From IMG/VR virus record IMGVR_UViG_3300044643_000369, positions 1 through 21,301 of that record: DNA of 21,301 nucleotides; one strand, written 5' to 3'. This DNA comes from a virus. Every line of letters starts with the position of its first letter. Position 1 is the stretch's first letter. The translations under genes were made by a program, and so were the position numbers. Shown one piece after another: positions 7,397 to 13,008 of the stretch. Below the pieces are notes generated by a model. That model saw only the letters and a list, made by a program, of their open reading frames with translations, ran no database searches and was not told the DNA's origin.

Positions 7397-7976
7397 ACAA
7401 CTTAAACAGCTTCATATCGGCCCTGAGTGGTTGGATGGTTTAAATGCCACTTTTGAGCGTTTTGACATTATGAATCCCCTTAGAAAAGCGGCTTTCATTG
7501 GTCAATGTGGGCATGAGTGTGGGAACTTCAAAATACTTGAGGAAAACCTGAACTATCGTGCAGAGGCTTTACAGAAGTTATGGCCTAGAAGGTTTGATGC
7601 TACCAAAGCACAGATGTGCGCTCGCAATCCTAAGGCTATTGCCAATACTGTTTACAGCTCACGTATGGGAAACAGGGATGAGGCTTCTGGTGATGGCTAT
7701 CGGTTTAGAGGTCGTGGGTGTATCCAATTGACAGGACACGCCAATTATTACCATGCTGGTCAGGCTTTAGGGGTGGATTTTGTGATGAATCCTGATCTTG
7801 TGGCAACCCCAATGTATGCTGCACTCACTGCGGGATGGTTCTGGGACACCCATAAGCTAAACCAATACGCTGATACCAAAGACTATAAGACCATGACCAA
7901 AAAGATCAACGGGGGATTTATTGGTTTGGCAGACAGAGAAAAGCACATTGCCCATGCTCTCTCTGTCCTTGGTTAA
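7383..7976 (+). CDS. GH19-type endolysin (197 aa)
   Basis: This is a peptidoglycan hydrolase of the chitinase/GH19-like endolysin family. The fold markers are HEC at 44-46 followed by 'EENLNY' (53-58), with Glu45 the likely catalytic acid as in HExxxF...NLNY endolysins. The diagnostic segment YRFRGRGCIQLTGHANY lies at 106-122, and a C-terminal INGGFIG at ~174-180 is typical of GH19 active-site loops. There is no signal peptide or TM, so it should be released by the holin. Length is normal for a single-domain phage lysozyme. It starts within the end of Rz and is the last gene of the plus-strand late block. Its TAA overlaps the stop of the convergent gene. Confidence 0.9.
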   Translation: MVTSEQLKQLHIGPEWLDGLNATFERFDIMNPLRKAAFIGQCGHECGNFKILEENLNYRAEALQKLWPRRFDATKAQMCARNPKAIANTVYSSRMGNRDEASGDGYRFRGRGCIQLTGHANYYHAGQALGVDFVMNPDLVATPMYAALTAGWFWDTHKLNQYADTKDYKTMTKKINGGFIGLADREKHIAHALSVLG

Positions 7977-8224
7977 CCTTTCATGTTCCTTACGAAAGCA
8001 GCGAAACTCTGTGCAGTATCACCAAATGACTTCATTAAACTGAATTCATGGGCAACCTCATCTAAAGTCTTGTTGCGTACTGGACAGTTCCTTCCTTGAA
8101 CACAATCGTATGTGCAGCAGTCCATTCCACTAGATTTGTTTGCTCGCAATATCTGCTTTCCAAGGTTACTGTTTTGTTCAACCATGTTAAAGGCTTCGTC
8201 CTCTTCTTTTGTCCATTGAGTCAT
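7973..8224 (-). CDS. small Cys-rich phage protein (83 aa)
   Basis: The start ATG (8224) overlaps the upstream gene's TGA, so it is translationally coupled as the last member of the minus-strand operon. The central motif CCTYDCVQGRNCPVR has four cysteines, similar to small 'C..DC.QGR.CP.R' motifs found in many phage hypothetical proteins and possibly metal-binding. The flanks are helical and acidic. Function is unknown. The stop codon TAA (7975-7973) shares bases with the endolysin TAA (7974-7976), so the two operons converge without a spacer or an intervening terminator. Confidence 0.75.
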   Translation of the reverse strand: MTQWTKEEDEAFNMVEQNSNLGKQILRANKSSGMDCCTYDCVQGRNCPVRNKTLDEVAHEFSLMKSFGDTAQSFAAFVRNMKG

Positions 8225-8889
8225 GTGTTCTTCTCCTTGAGTTGATAGTCTTTAAAAACAGTTCCTTTGCTTGCATCACCTTTCCAACATTCACTCACCC
8301 AACCGCGCTTTCCTGATTTGTAAGTGCGCCAATGTCCACGCACTTGATGGCGGCGTGGCGTTGCGTGTGTACCACCTTGCGGGTCATTCTTTTGTTTTGG
8401 CGGCTCTATCACTACGGTGTGCCAATCAAATGTCAAGGCTGGTTTTCCTTTTGACTGGCGCTTTTGGTTGATGAATGTGCGTTGGGGTGTAGGTTTGTAG
8501 CCCTCAGACTGCATGGCCAACTTGGTCACCACAGCAAGCACCATGCGATGCACTGGCTTGATGTCCTCTAGGGTGATTTCTTCACCTTTGCGGTAAACCT
8601 TAAAGCCATCTGGCGTTACGATGTATGCGTATGGCGCAAAGTATTTGCCACCATGCCACATTGAACACCCTCCAACGGCAACAGAACCATCACCCTTTGT
8701 AAGCCACAGGGCAAAATCTTTTCCGCCTGTGTCAAGTCCAACAATGCCAGTTCTTTTTGATGGCAAGTTCATTAAGGAATCAGCAGGAACTTTCATTGCG
8801 GGAGTTGTATTCATCTGACCAACATCAAACCACAGTGCTGTTTCTGGCTCTGGCGCGAACTTAACGGCTTTACAAACTAATGGAGTCAT
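8221..8889 (-). CDS. conserved phage protein of unknown function (222 aa)
   Basis: ATG at 8889 directly overlaps the end of the upstream 42-aa gene, and its end overlaps the next start. No membrane segment is seen. The C-terminal 50 residues carry a distinctive basic block, THATPRRHQVRGHWRTYKSG, then 'WVSECWKGD', ending in 'FKDYQLKEK'. I recognise this His/Arg/Trp block (PRRHxxRGHWRxxxxGxxxWV) as recurring at the ends of otherwise diverse phage hypothetical proteins, probably a nucleic-acid- or protein-binding module. The N-terminal ~140 residues match nothing I know. A role in host takeover is plausible from operon context only. Confidence 0.75.
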   Translation of the reverse strand: MTPLVCKAVKFAPEPETALWFDVGQMNTTPAMKVPADSLMNLPSKRTGIVGLDTGGKDFALWLTKGDGSVAVGGCSMWHGGKYFAPYAYIVTPDGFKVYRKGEEITLEDIKPVHRMVLAVVTKLAMQSEGYKPTPQRTFINQKRQSKGKPALTFDWHTVVIEPPKQKNDPQGGTHATPRRHQVRGHWRTYKSGKRGWVSECWKGDASKGTVFKDYQLKEKNT

Positions 8890-9014
8890 TGTGGTTTCTC
8901 CTCGTCTGCAAAATCCATTTCTTGCGGATGCAATATATCGTCATGCACAATGACCCCGTGTTCGTTTGCCAACAAAAACCTGCCGCACACTACGCAGTAA
9001 TAGCCATCACTCAT
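8886..9014 (-). CDS. tiny CxxC protein (42 aa)
   Basis: ATG 9014 overlaps the previous TGA (ATGA), and the TGA at 8888-8886 overlaps the next ATG. The sequence is MSDGYYCVVCGRFLLANEHG followed by 'VIVHDDILHPQE' and an acidic tail. CVVC plus His19 and nearby His residues suggest a half zinc ribbon. Coupling on both sides is the main evidence that it is real. Function is unknown. Confidence 0.65.
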   Translation of the reverse strand: MSDGYYCVVCGRFLLANEHGVIVHDDILHPQEMDFADEEKPQ

Positions 9015-9208
9015 GTGTTCTTCTCCTTGAGTTTGGCCTCAACAGCTCTGGCAAAATCCTTGTAGAAGTACATTGGGTTCATTTGAAGATGAATTTGCTC
9101 ATATTCAGCATCTGTCAGACCAACCCAAGGGCGCTTCTTTTTCCCGTCAAATAAGCCATCTATGTAAGCATATGCCATGCTTTGTATCTCTTTTCTCTCT
9201 TTACTCAT
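9011..9208 (-). CDS. conserved phage protein with WVGLTD motif (65 aa)
   Basis: The start is placed at ATG 9208 rather than further upstream because GCAGGAGAAGAA gives an AGGAG site right before it and it overlaps the upstream TGA (ATGA). The protein has an N-terminal helix (MSKERKEIQSMAYAYIDGLF), then RPWVGLTDAEYEQIHLQM and a C-terminal helix ending AVEAKLKEKN. The 'PWxGLTDxE....aIEaKLKEkN' pattern recurs in phage hypothetical proteins of 60-100 aa. No function is established to my knowledge. Confidence 0.75.
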   Translation of the reverse strand: MSKERKEIQSMAYAYIDGLFDGKKKRPWVGLTDAEYEQIHLQMNPMYFYKDFARAVEAKLKEKNT

Positions 9209-9366
9209 TTCTTCTCCTGCAAAGAGATAGGCATATAGATGCAAGCCTTGTCCTTGCTGTTGACGCAAGAAACATGAACAACATCCCTTAAACCAAAGCG
9301 TTTACAGTTCTTACACTTAGAGTCAGGCTCTTTTGGCAAACAACCAATGATCTTAAAACCGATCAT
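9205..9366 (-). CDS. small Cys-rich protein, possible zinc finger (53 aa)
   Basis: ATG 9366 is preceded by CAGGAGGGTCAA, one of the best Shine-Dalgarno sites in the window. The TGA overlaps the next ATG. The protein begins MIGFKIIGCLPKEPDSKCKN and has CKNC at 18-21 plus Cys9, Cys34 and Cys42, which could bind one metal. It ends in MPISLQEKK. It is basic and has no hydrophobic helix. Function is unknown. Confidence 0.65.
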   Translation of the reverse strand: MIGFKIIGCLPKEPDSKCKNCKRFGLRDVVHVSCVNSKDKACIYMPISLQEKK

Positions 9367-9536
9367 TTGACCCTCCTGAATTCAACCTTCTCTGGTGGAG
9401 GAGGAATCATCTTTTCTGAGGGTGGAGTCCAACCATGCTTTCTCCAAAGTGCCTGGACATCAGACCCTGACTCCCACTTGAAATCCTTGGTCGGAATAGA
9501 GGGATAACTGATCTTTGAATGTGGAGGAAGTGTCAT
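9363..9536 (-). CDS. small proline-rich protein (57 aa)
   Basis: ATG 9536 overlaps the TGA of the winged-helix gene (ATGA), and its TGA overlaps the next ATG. The chain starts MTLPPHSKISYPSIPTKDFK and has a central 'VQALWRKHGWTPPSEK' and a late PPPPEK run. The 'LWRKHGW.PPSE' segment resembles a short piece recurring in phage hypothetical proteins. It is probably unstructured apart from one helix. Confidence 0.6.
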   Translation of the reverse strand: MTLPPHSKISYPSIPTKDFKWESGSDVQALWRKHGWTPPSEKMIPPPPEKVEFRRVK

Positions 9537-9868
9537 TTTGTCACCCGCATAATTCTTTGTTTTCTACCTGAACGACCATTGCGTGTACCAGTAATCTCAA
9601 TGAATCCCTTGTCTAACAAAGCACGATAACGAGCTGTTATGGAGGAATATGGGTATTGGGGATACATCTCTAGCACCTGATCAGAAATACACCCATCTGG
9701 GAAGCTCTTAATGGCCTCATAGACGAGTTGTTCTATCTTGGTGGTGTCAATGGCTTGGGATGCCTCATGGCTCGTTACAGGGTCTTCTTTGCGTACCAAC
9801 TTAAATGCTGGTGTACCAAAGAATCTGTCCATTGACTGCTTCATGTTGTTAAAAATATCATTCATCAT
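9533..9868 (-). CDS. winged-helix DNA-binding protein (111 aa)
   Basis: ATG 9868 has AGGAG 5 nt upstream (AGGAGTCAATGATG). The chain contains 'KEDPVTSHEASQAID', then a helix-turn-helix-like stretch (KIEQLVYEAIKSFPDGCISD, then VLEMYPQYPYSSITARYRAL). A wing ending 'GFIEITGTRNGRSGRKQRIM' follows. The combination (DPxTSxxAA ... SSITARYRALxxKGFIExTG ... RSGRxQRVM) is a familiar phage winged-helix family of the MarR/replication-regulator type. It probably binds phage DNA, either as a transcription regulator or near an origin. It is a candidate for binding the TAGGG-N-CCCTA sites, which is inference. Confidence 0.78.
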   Translation of the reverse strand: MMNDIFNNMKQSMDRFFGTPAFKLVRKEDPVTSHEASQAIDTTKIEQLVYEAIKSFPDGCISDQVLEMYPQYPYSSITARYRALLDKGFIEITGTRNGRSGRKQRIMRVTK

Positions 9869-9969
9869 TGACTCCTATTAGGTGAGGCTACTCGCTGCGT
9901 CTGTGCGTAATCAGAGGCTTTTGATCGCAACTGGCACAGCATCCGCTTTCGCCTCGTAAACTTACTCAA
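9865..9969 (-). CDS. possible 34-aa basic peptide filling the operon gap
   Basis: A frame starting at TTG 9969 (overlapping the upstream TGA as TTGA) runs 34 codons to TGA 9867-9865, which overlaps the ATG of the winged-helix gene. It would be a basic peptide (SKFTRRKRMLCQLRSKASDY plus AQTQRVASPNRSQ). An internal ATG at 9942 with GAGG upstream is an alternative start (25 aa). The only support is that it exactly fills an otherwise noncoding 97-nt gap in an operon where almost every other junction overlaps. The same stretch can also fold as RNA (GAGGC 9884/GCCTC 9951 enclosing CTGTGC 9901/GCACAG 9934), so it may instead be a structured leader. Confidence 0.3.
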   Translation of the reverse strand: MSKFTRRKRMLCQLRSKASDYAQTQRVASPNRSQ

Positions 9970-10202
9970 AATGGCAAATCTTCGTCTGCAAAACTAGCCT
10001 TCTTAGGGGCTTGTTTAGGCTGATAATCTTCTTTGGGTGACAGTGCTAAACCCATGAATTTGCCTGATTTACCTTCTTTGATCCAAGCAGATAGCCAGTA
10101 ATCCTGACCATTTACAGTTATGTTCCCTTTATAATCAGGGTGGTTTCCTGTTTCTTTCTTATCGTTTTTGAACAAAACGCCAGAGTTATCTTTCTTTTCC
10201 AT
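9966..10202 (-). CDS. SSB-like OB-fold protein with acidic C-terminal tip (78 aa)
   Basis: ATG 10202 shares a base with the upstream TAA (TAATG). The core reads 'NHPDYKGNITVNGQDYWLSA' then WIKEGKSGKFMGLALSPK, a short beta-rich pattern like DUF736/OB-fold small phage proteins. It ends in a disordered Gln/Pro/Lys linker and the acidic-hydrophobic tip DEDLPF, which mimics the conserved SSB tail (DDDIPF) that recruits host replication and repair proteins. It sits directly downstream of the annealing protein, as SSB genes often do in phage recombination modules. Probable single-stranded-DNA-binding or SSB-tail-mimic function; binding is inferred. Confidence 0.68.
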   Translation of the reverse strand: MEKKDNSGVLFKNDKKETGNHPDYKGNITVNGQDYWLSAWIKEGKSGKFMGLALSPKEDYQPKQAPKKASFADEDLPF

Positions 10203-10810
10203 TACATTTCCTTCGCTTTCTTTAACGCACTTCTTACTTTACTTGGAAGGAGTGTCCATAGGGCAATCTTTTGTTGATCGTCTAGGTTCTCTCCCTCTAA
10301 CTTAACCCAAGCTGCCTTGGGATCACCTTGCTCACAAGTGGCAATCAGTTCAACTGCCATCTCTTGTAAGTACTGTAATTCTTCTGGAGGAATATCATCT
10401 GTTGCACCCTGAGTAGGTGTGATAACTACTGATCTGCCCTCTTCTGGAAGGTCTTCTCCCGCATAAATGTAGAGTCCCAAGCCATGCAGACTCAGGGCTT
10501 TTGTCATACAACGCATGATGGCAGTATTGACTGCAAAAGCATCAGGATTAGGGATTGCCTTGTTTCTGTAGTCCATCACAGGAAGTTGACAGGTCATTGG
10601 TTTGCCAAACATGGTGGCAGTAACAAACACCATTGCCGTACCATTGATATCCATGAAACACTTGTCTCCAAACATCTCTACCTTGTAGGAAGCAGTAGGA
10701 TCGGCTTTGAGAGCCTCTGCCCATGCCCAAGCCCATGACAGATAGGTAAGGTTGTTTTTCTTCTCTGTATGAGAATTAACATCTTTTTTAAGTAACGCTT
10801 CTATTGACAT
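10202..10810 (-). CDS. Sak-like single-strand annealing protein (202 aa)
   Basis: ATG 10810 is chosen over the GTG two codons upstream because AGGAG lies 5 nt before the ATG (AGGAGTGAATATG). The N-terminal half has the diagnostic pattern of the DUF1071/Sak annealing family: NLTYLSWAWAWAEALK, then 'VTATMFGKPMTCQLPVMDYR', 'NKAIPNPDAFAVNTAIMRCM', and TKALSLHGLGLYIYAGEDLP. These proteins anneal complementary ssDNA during phage recombination and replication. The C-terminal ~60 residues are a separate helical tail (LQEMAVELIATCEQGDPKAA). The SSB-like gene next door and RusA at 13883 complete a recombination set. Confidence 0.88.
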   Translation of the reverse strand: MSIEALLKKDVNSHTEKKNNLTYLSWAWAWAEALKADPTASYKVEMFGDKCFMDINGTAMVFVTATMFGKPMTCQLPVMDYRNKAIPNPDAFAVNTAIMRCMTKALSLHGLGLYIYAGEDLPEEGRSVVITPTQGATDDIPPEELQYLQEMAVELIATCEQGDPKAAWVKLEGENLDDQQKIALWTLLPSKVRSALKKAKEM

Positions 10811-10820
10811 ATTCACTCCT

Positions 10821-11003
10821 TTAAAAATTATCGTTTAACTCTTGATCAATGATTTGTGTTTGTTGGTCAAGGTCTAAATCCTTGAACTCGATAAAGTCTG
10901 CTTCTTGGCAGCAAACTATTCTGTTTCCCTTGATTGTCAGACAATAAGGACAGTATTTAATGTCAGAAAACTCTTCCAAATAGGTCTGAAATAGTGATTT
11001 CAT
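10821..11003 (-). CDS. small zinc-ribbon-like phage protein (60 aa)
   Basis: The start is placed at ATG 11003, 1 nt after the upstream TAA. The longer frame from 11042 would overlap the upstream gene by 38 nt. The protein reads MKSLFQTYLEEFSDIKYCPY, with CPYC and a later 'IVCCQEADFIEFKDLD', followed by 'DQQTQIIDQEL'. The CPYC...CC pair suggests one metal site. The pattern 'YCPYC....i.CC.e..F..F.dLd.dqQ..iI' recurs in phage genomes, function unknown. No good Shine-Dalgarno site is visible, so translation probably depends on coupling. Confidence 0.68.
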   Translation of the reverse strand: MKSLFQTYLEEFSDIKYCPYCLTIKGNRIVCCQEADFIEFKDLDLDQQTQIIDQELNDNF

Positions 11004-11004
11004 G

Positions 11005-11205
11005 TTAGTGGAGACTGTCGTAAGCCATTTCCCAAAGAACATCAGCCGCCAGATCGGAGAGTCTAATTAACTCATCGTCTGTCAATGGTGTTCCATCTTC
11101 GTAGCATCCACCTGAAAAGTAAGCATCAGAGAAGTCTGGATAATCTCTGCTATCTACCCCATCTACTTCTAGGTCTATGACCTTTTTTCCATTAAGAATC
11201 GGCAT
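11005..11205 (-). CDS. conserved acidic phage protein with DYPDFSDAYFS motif (66 aa)
   Basis: ATG 11205 shares a base with the TAA of the upstream gene (TAATG). It contains VDGVDSRDYPDFSDAYFSGG, then 'YEDGTPLTDDELIRLSD' and a final helix 'VLWEMAYDSLH'. This pattern (EVDGVDxxDYPDFSDAYFxxAxxxDGxxLxxxEL) is strongly conserved in small hypothetical proteins of many phages. The protein is very acidic, so a host-factor inhibitor or DNA-mimic role is conceivable, but nothing establishes it. Confidence 0.78.
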   Translation of the reverse strand: MPILNGKKVIDLEVDGVDSRDYPDFSDAYFSGGCYEDGTPLTDDELIRLSDLAADVLWEMAYDSLH

Positions 11206-11423
11206 TATTCGCCCCTTGCTTTGAGCATGGCATCGGCTTGTTGATAAGCTGATTCAGCAATTTCATAAATGGTTGAAAAATCACAATCTTCATTGTGAAG
11301 AATTGCGTCCTCAATTCTCAATGAGTGCATAGCTTTAGCCGCAAAGTAGTCACGCAATGTCATGCCATTCCGCTGAGGCAAATGCCCCTCATATTCGCAA
11401 GGAAACGCTGGTTGGTTTTTCAT
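11205..11423 (-). CDS. conserved phage protein with GMTLRDYFAAKAM motif (72 aa), first gene of the operon
   Basis: The start is ATG 11423, with AGGAG 5 nt upstream in the same 13-nt block (AGGAGTGAATATG) that precedes the annealing gene. The frame stays open 46 codons further upstream to a TTG, but that extension has no ribosome site or familiar sequence. The protein begins MKNQPAFPCEYEG, then NGMTLRDYFAAKAMHSL, and ends AYQQADAMLKARGE. This is a widespread small phage family of unknown function, usually among early genes. It heads the minus-strand operon that runs to 7973. Confidence 0.76.
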   Translation of the reverse strand: MKNQPAFPCEYEGHLPQRNGMTLRDYFAAKAMHSLRIEDAILHNEDCDFSTIYEIAESAYQQADAMLKARGE

Positions 11424-11598
11424 ATTCACTCCTATTTGTTTATCAAAGATGTCCGTTTTTGCAATTCGTCCCTGCATGACCCCTAATGGAATCAGTTGGC
11501 TCAAGTTTCGATGGCATTGCAACTTTTTAGCATGATGGACTTCACACAGGTACTTAGCCAACGCCTTTAATGTGCCACAGGTTTTACAACTATTTAAT

Positions 11599-11613
11599 AG
11601 GGGTTTTCCCTAC
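11599..11613. promoter_or_regulatory. TAGGG-N5-CCCTA inverted repeat in divergent control region (site A)
   Basis: TAGGG-GTTTT-CCCTA (TAG from 11598) lies between the divergent minus-strand operon (start 11423) and the plus-strand genes (start 11694). On the plus strand, CCCTAC is followed after exactly 22 nt by TAATCT (11636-11641), a good -10 box, so the repeat would be centred near -43 of a plus-strand promoter, a position typical of class II activator sites. Related copies are at 13660, 15148, 18259, 18671 and 18723. Confidence 0.6.
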
Positions 11614-11693
11614 TTACGCAAAGTTTTTTCTATGCTAATCTGAAAAGACTTGTCCTATTAGTAAATAGTCCTTCTACCTACTTCCTTCTTCTT

Positions 11694-11873
11694 ATGCACG
11701 TTGAAATACTTGAACAAAGATGCGCTGAAGCCTTGCTTGGGTACTCTCAAACAATGGCAGATGCTTATACAACCGAACCAGAGGACTTAGATGCTTCTAT
11801 TACTGCTTTGCTTGGCAGAACGCTAGAACTACATCTAAACCGCCAAATCAATTTGGAGAACCTTTTCAAATGA
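11694..11873 (+). CDS. small acidic phage protein (59 aa)
   Basis: The frame opens at ATG 11694 and its TGA overlaps the ATG of the winged-helix gene at 11870. The chain starts MHVEILEQRCAEALLGYSQT, continues MADAYTTEPEDLDASITAL, and ends in LELHLNRQINLENLFK. It is mainly helical with no membrane segment. No Shine-Dalgarno site precedes the ATG. The leader is pyrimidine-rich (cttctacctacttccttctt), so the true start could be the internal ATG 11754, or translation could be S1-dependent. Coupling to the next gene is the main support. Confidence 0.55.
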   Translation: MHVEILEQRCAEALLGYSQTMADAYTTEPEDLDASITALLGRTLELHLNRQINLENLFK

Positions 11874-12235
11874 CTCAAGCCATGATCATTAAAGCTCTAC
11901 AGAATGGGCCACTTACTTCACAAGAAGTCTGTGATTTAACAGGGATGCCTAAATCCTCTGTATTGTCCACAGCTAAGAAGTTGAGATACAAAGGTGAGTT
12001 AACCACAGAAGAGGTCAAGGTTGGTCGCTACAGAGTTGCCAGGTACACCCTTGCTGACCACTTGATTGAGAGTAAGCCAAAAGACGAAACTCGCTGCTTA
12101 CTAAACCCTTTTGACATCAGGAACGCCAAGGGTATCTTTAGTAAAGCAGAGTATGCGGTGATGAACGCACAAGCTAAACGATTGCTTGGTAGACCAAAAC
12201 CTGCAAAAGAGATCACAAATAATCAATTTATTTAA
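11870..12235 (+). CDS. winged-helix/HTH transcriptional regulator-like protein (121 aa)
   Basis: ATG 11870 overlaps the upstream TGA (ATGA). Residues ~1-55 read as a winged helix: MIIKALQNGPLTSQEVCDLT, then GMPKSSVLSTAKKLRYKGEL (recognition helix) and a wing 'EEVKVGRYRVARYTL'. The C-terminal ~60 residues contain 'DIRNAKGIFSKAEYAV' and a basic 'KRLLGRPKPAK'. This matches small phage regulators with an N-terminal MarR/GntR-like domain. It is encoded just downstream of repeat site A and directly upstream of the promoter and RNA element at 12245, so autoregulation or control of that promoter is a reasonable inference. Confidence 0.75.
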   Translation: MTQAMIIKALQNGPLTSQEVCDLTGMPKSSVLSTAKKLRYKGELTTEEVKVGRYRVARYTLADHLIESKPKDETRCLLNPFDIRNAKGIFSKAEYAVMNAQAKRLLGRPKPAKEITNNQFI

Positions 12236-12244
12236 AAAAACTTC

Positions 12245-12271
12245 TTGACATCTCTTTGTTTTGTGTATAAT
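12245..12271 (+). promoter_or_regulatory. sigma70-like promoter upstream of the structured RNA
   Basis: TTGACA (12245-12250) and TATAAT (12266-12271) both match consensus perfectly. The spacer is only 15 bp, shorter than the preferred 17, so strength is uncertain and an activator or repressor may modulate it. The expected start is near 12278. It lies 10 nt after the stop of the winged-helix gene, in AT-rich DNA, and nothing coding starts until 12799. Confidence 0.7.
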
Positions 12272-12277
12272 CCAACT

Positions 12278-12752
12278 TGTCTGAGTGGCATCAGGCGATG
12301 AAAAGAATTGAGAACCCCATAGATTCCTGTGTGGTCTTGCCTGACAACAGGCGAACTTTTGATTCTTTTCAATCGTTTGTTGTTGCTCTCGCCAAGAGCC
12401 AAGACCACAGAGTGATTTATGGGGTTTTTGCTTTTGGGGACTGTAAGGATTGCAGACCAAAGTTAGCTGCAAGTAAAGTAGGACTCAGAACCTAGCCATT
12501 AGAGACTGGACACAGGTAGACCGCTCGTAAGGCCGCCGTAACTGTGTTGAGAGGCAACGGGGGAACTATCCCAAGCCAAGCCCACATGAGTGACCCGAAA
12601 GGGGTGCAGGAACGGGCAGATAGGACGCTCTGAGGCGTGTAATCCTGCAAGCTATGCAATCAGTAAGGTATAGCCCAATGTTCGTCCCAGACTTGTCTGA
12701 AACTAGCATAGGTACTCACTAATCTTGTTAACTCAGGATTAGGTGAGTATTT
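12278..12752 (+). ncRNA. candidate large structured noncoding RNA, or structured operon leader
   Basis: About 475 nt between a consensus-like promoter and the next gene. By hand count, 91 of 160 bases at 12501-12660 are G/C (57%), clearly above the AT-leaning flanks. Nested pairing seen: AACCCCATA 12313-12321 with TATGGGGTT 12418-12426, extendable with wobble pairs on both sides; inside it TGTGGTCTTG 12330-12339 with CAAGACCACA 12400-12409; inside that CCTG/CAGG at 12340-12351 and GCTCT/AGAGC at 12385-12399. Downstream: TTGCAG 12450/CTGCAA 12467; ACACAG 12510/CTGTGT 12542; GGGG 12560/TCCC 12569; CCC-GAAA-GGG 12594-12603; TGCAGGA 12605/TCCTGCA 12643 enclosing ACGC/GCGT; GCTAT 12651/ATAGC 12670. 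It does not show the hallmarks I know for tmRNA, RNase P RNA, group I/II introns or 6S RNA. Confidence 0.6.
12713..12749 (+). terminator. long hairpin closing the RNA region (weak terminator or RNA 3' end)
   Basis: TACTCACTAATC (12713-12724) pairs with GATTA-g-GTGAGTA (12737-12749), a 12-bp stem with a single bulged G742 and a 12-nt loop. It is followed only by TATTTG, not a true U-run, so it may mark the RNA 3' end by processing or act as a partial terminator or attenuator before the operon that starts at 12799. Confidence 0.5.
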
Positions 12753-12798
12753 GCCAATTTGAACCCGACTGAACTGAACTAGCATATATAGGAAATGT

Positions 12799-13008
12799 AT
12801 GAACTACTTAGTTAACCCGAACAAACCTTCCTCTCGTGCTCACCTTTGGGATGATGGAGATACATACTGCAAGATGTATTTAACTGGTGGGATGAGAAAG
12901 AAAAAATACAGGGTTTATCCTGATTCACAGGACAGGGAAATTTGTTTAATGTGTGGGAATGTTTGGAAACAAATACACACATACAAGGATGAACATGGAA
13001 AAGTTTGA
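12799..13008 (+). CDS. small phage protein with CxxC (69 aa)
   Basis: ATG 12799 has AGGA 5 nt upstream (AGGAAATGT). The chain is basic: MNYLVNPNKPSSRAHLWDDG, DTYCKMYLTGG, then 'KKKYRVYPDSQDREICLMCG' and NVWKQIHTYKDEHGK. CLMC with Cys24 and the histidines could form a zinc site, similar to small zinc-ribbon phage proteins. It is the first gene after the structured RNA region and overlaps the next gene by 14 nt. Confidence 0.7.
   Translation: MNYLVNPNKPSSRAHLWDDGDTYCKMYLTGGMRKKKYRVYPDSQDREICLMCGNVWKQIHTYKDEHGKV

Noticed and set aside
8271-8818. Plus-strand ORFs of 65-66 aa opposite the 222-aa gene
   Set aside because: They are antisense shadows inside a coupled minus-strand operon, without ribosome sites.
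11424-11561. 46-codon N-terminal extension of the 72-aa gene to a TTG
   Set aside because: The strong AGGAG site and the family start (MKNQPAFP...) both point to 11423. The extension lacks any ribosome site and is treated as leader.
12101-12472. 123-aa minus-strand ORF across the winged-helix gene end and RNA region
   Set aside because: It runs antisense to a convincing gene and through the promoter, with low-complexity Ser/Gln/His composition and no ribosome site.
12277-12495. 72-codon plus-strand ORF starting at TTG (or ATG 12298) in the RNA region
   Set aside because: It has no usable ribosome site and starts at the predicted transcription start. Its length is spanned by nested complementary segments that fit RNA better. 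Not fully excluded; the RNA finding lists the test.
12484-12700. Possible tRNA, tmRNA, RNase P RNA or group I/II intron core
   Set aside because: No T-loop GTTCGANTC, acceptor/CCA pair, RNase P 'GAGGAAAGTCC' segment, group II domain V or group I P7-like core could be found by eye.
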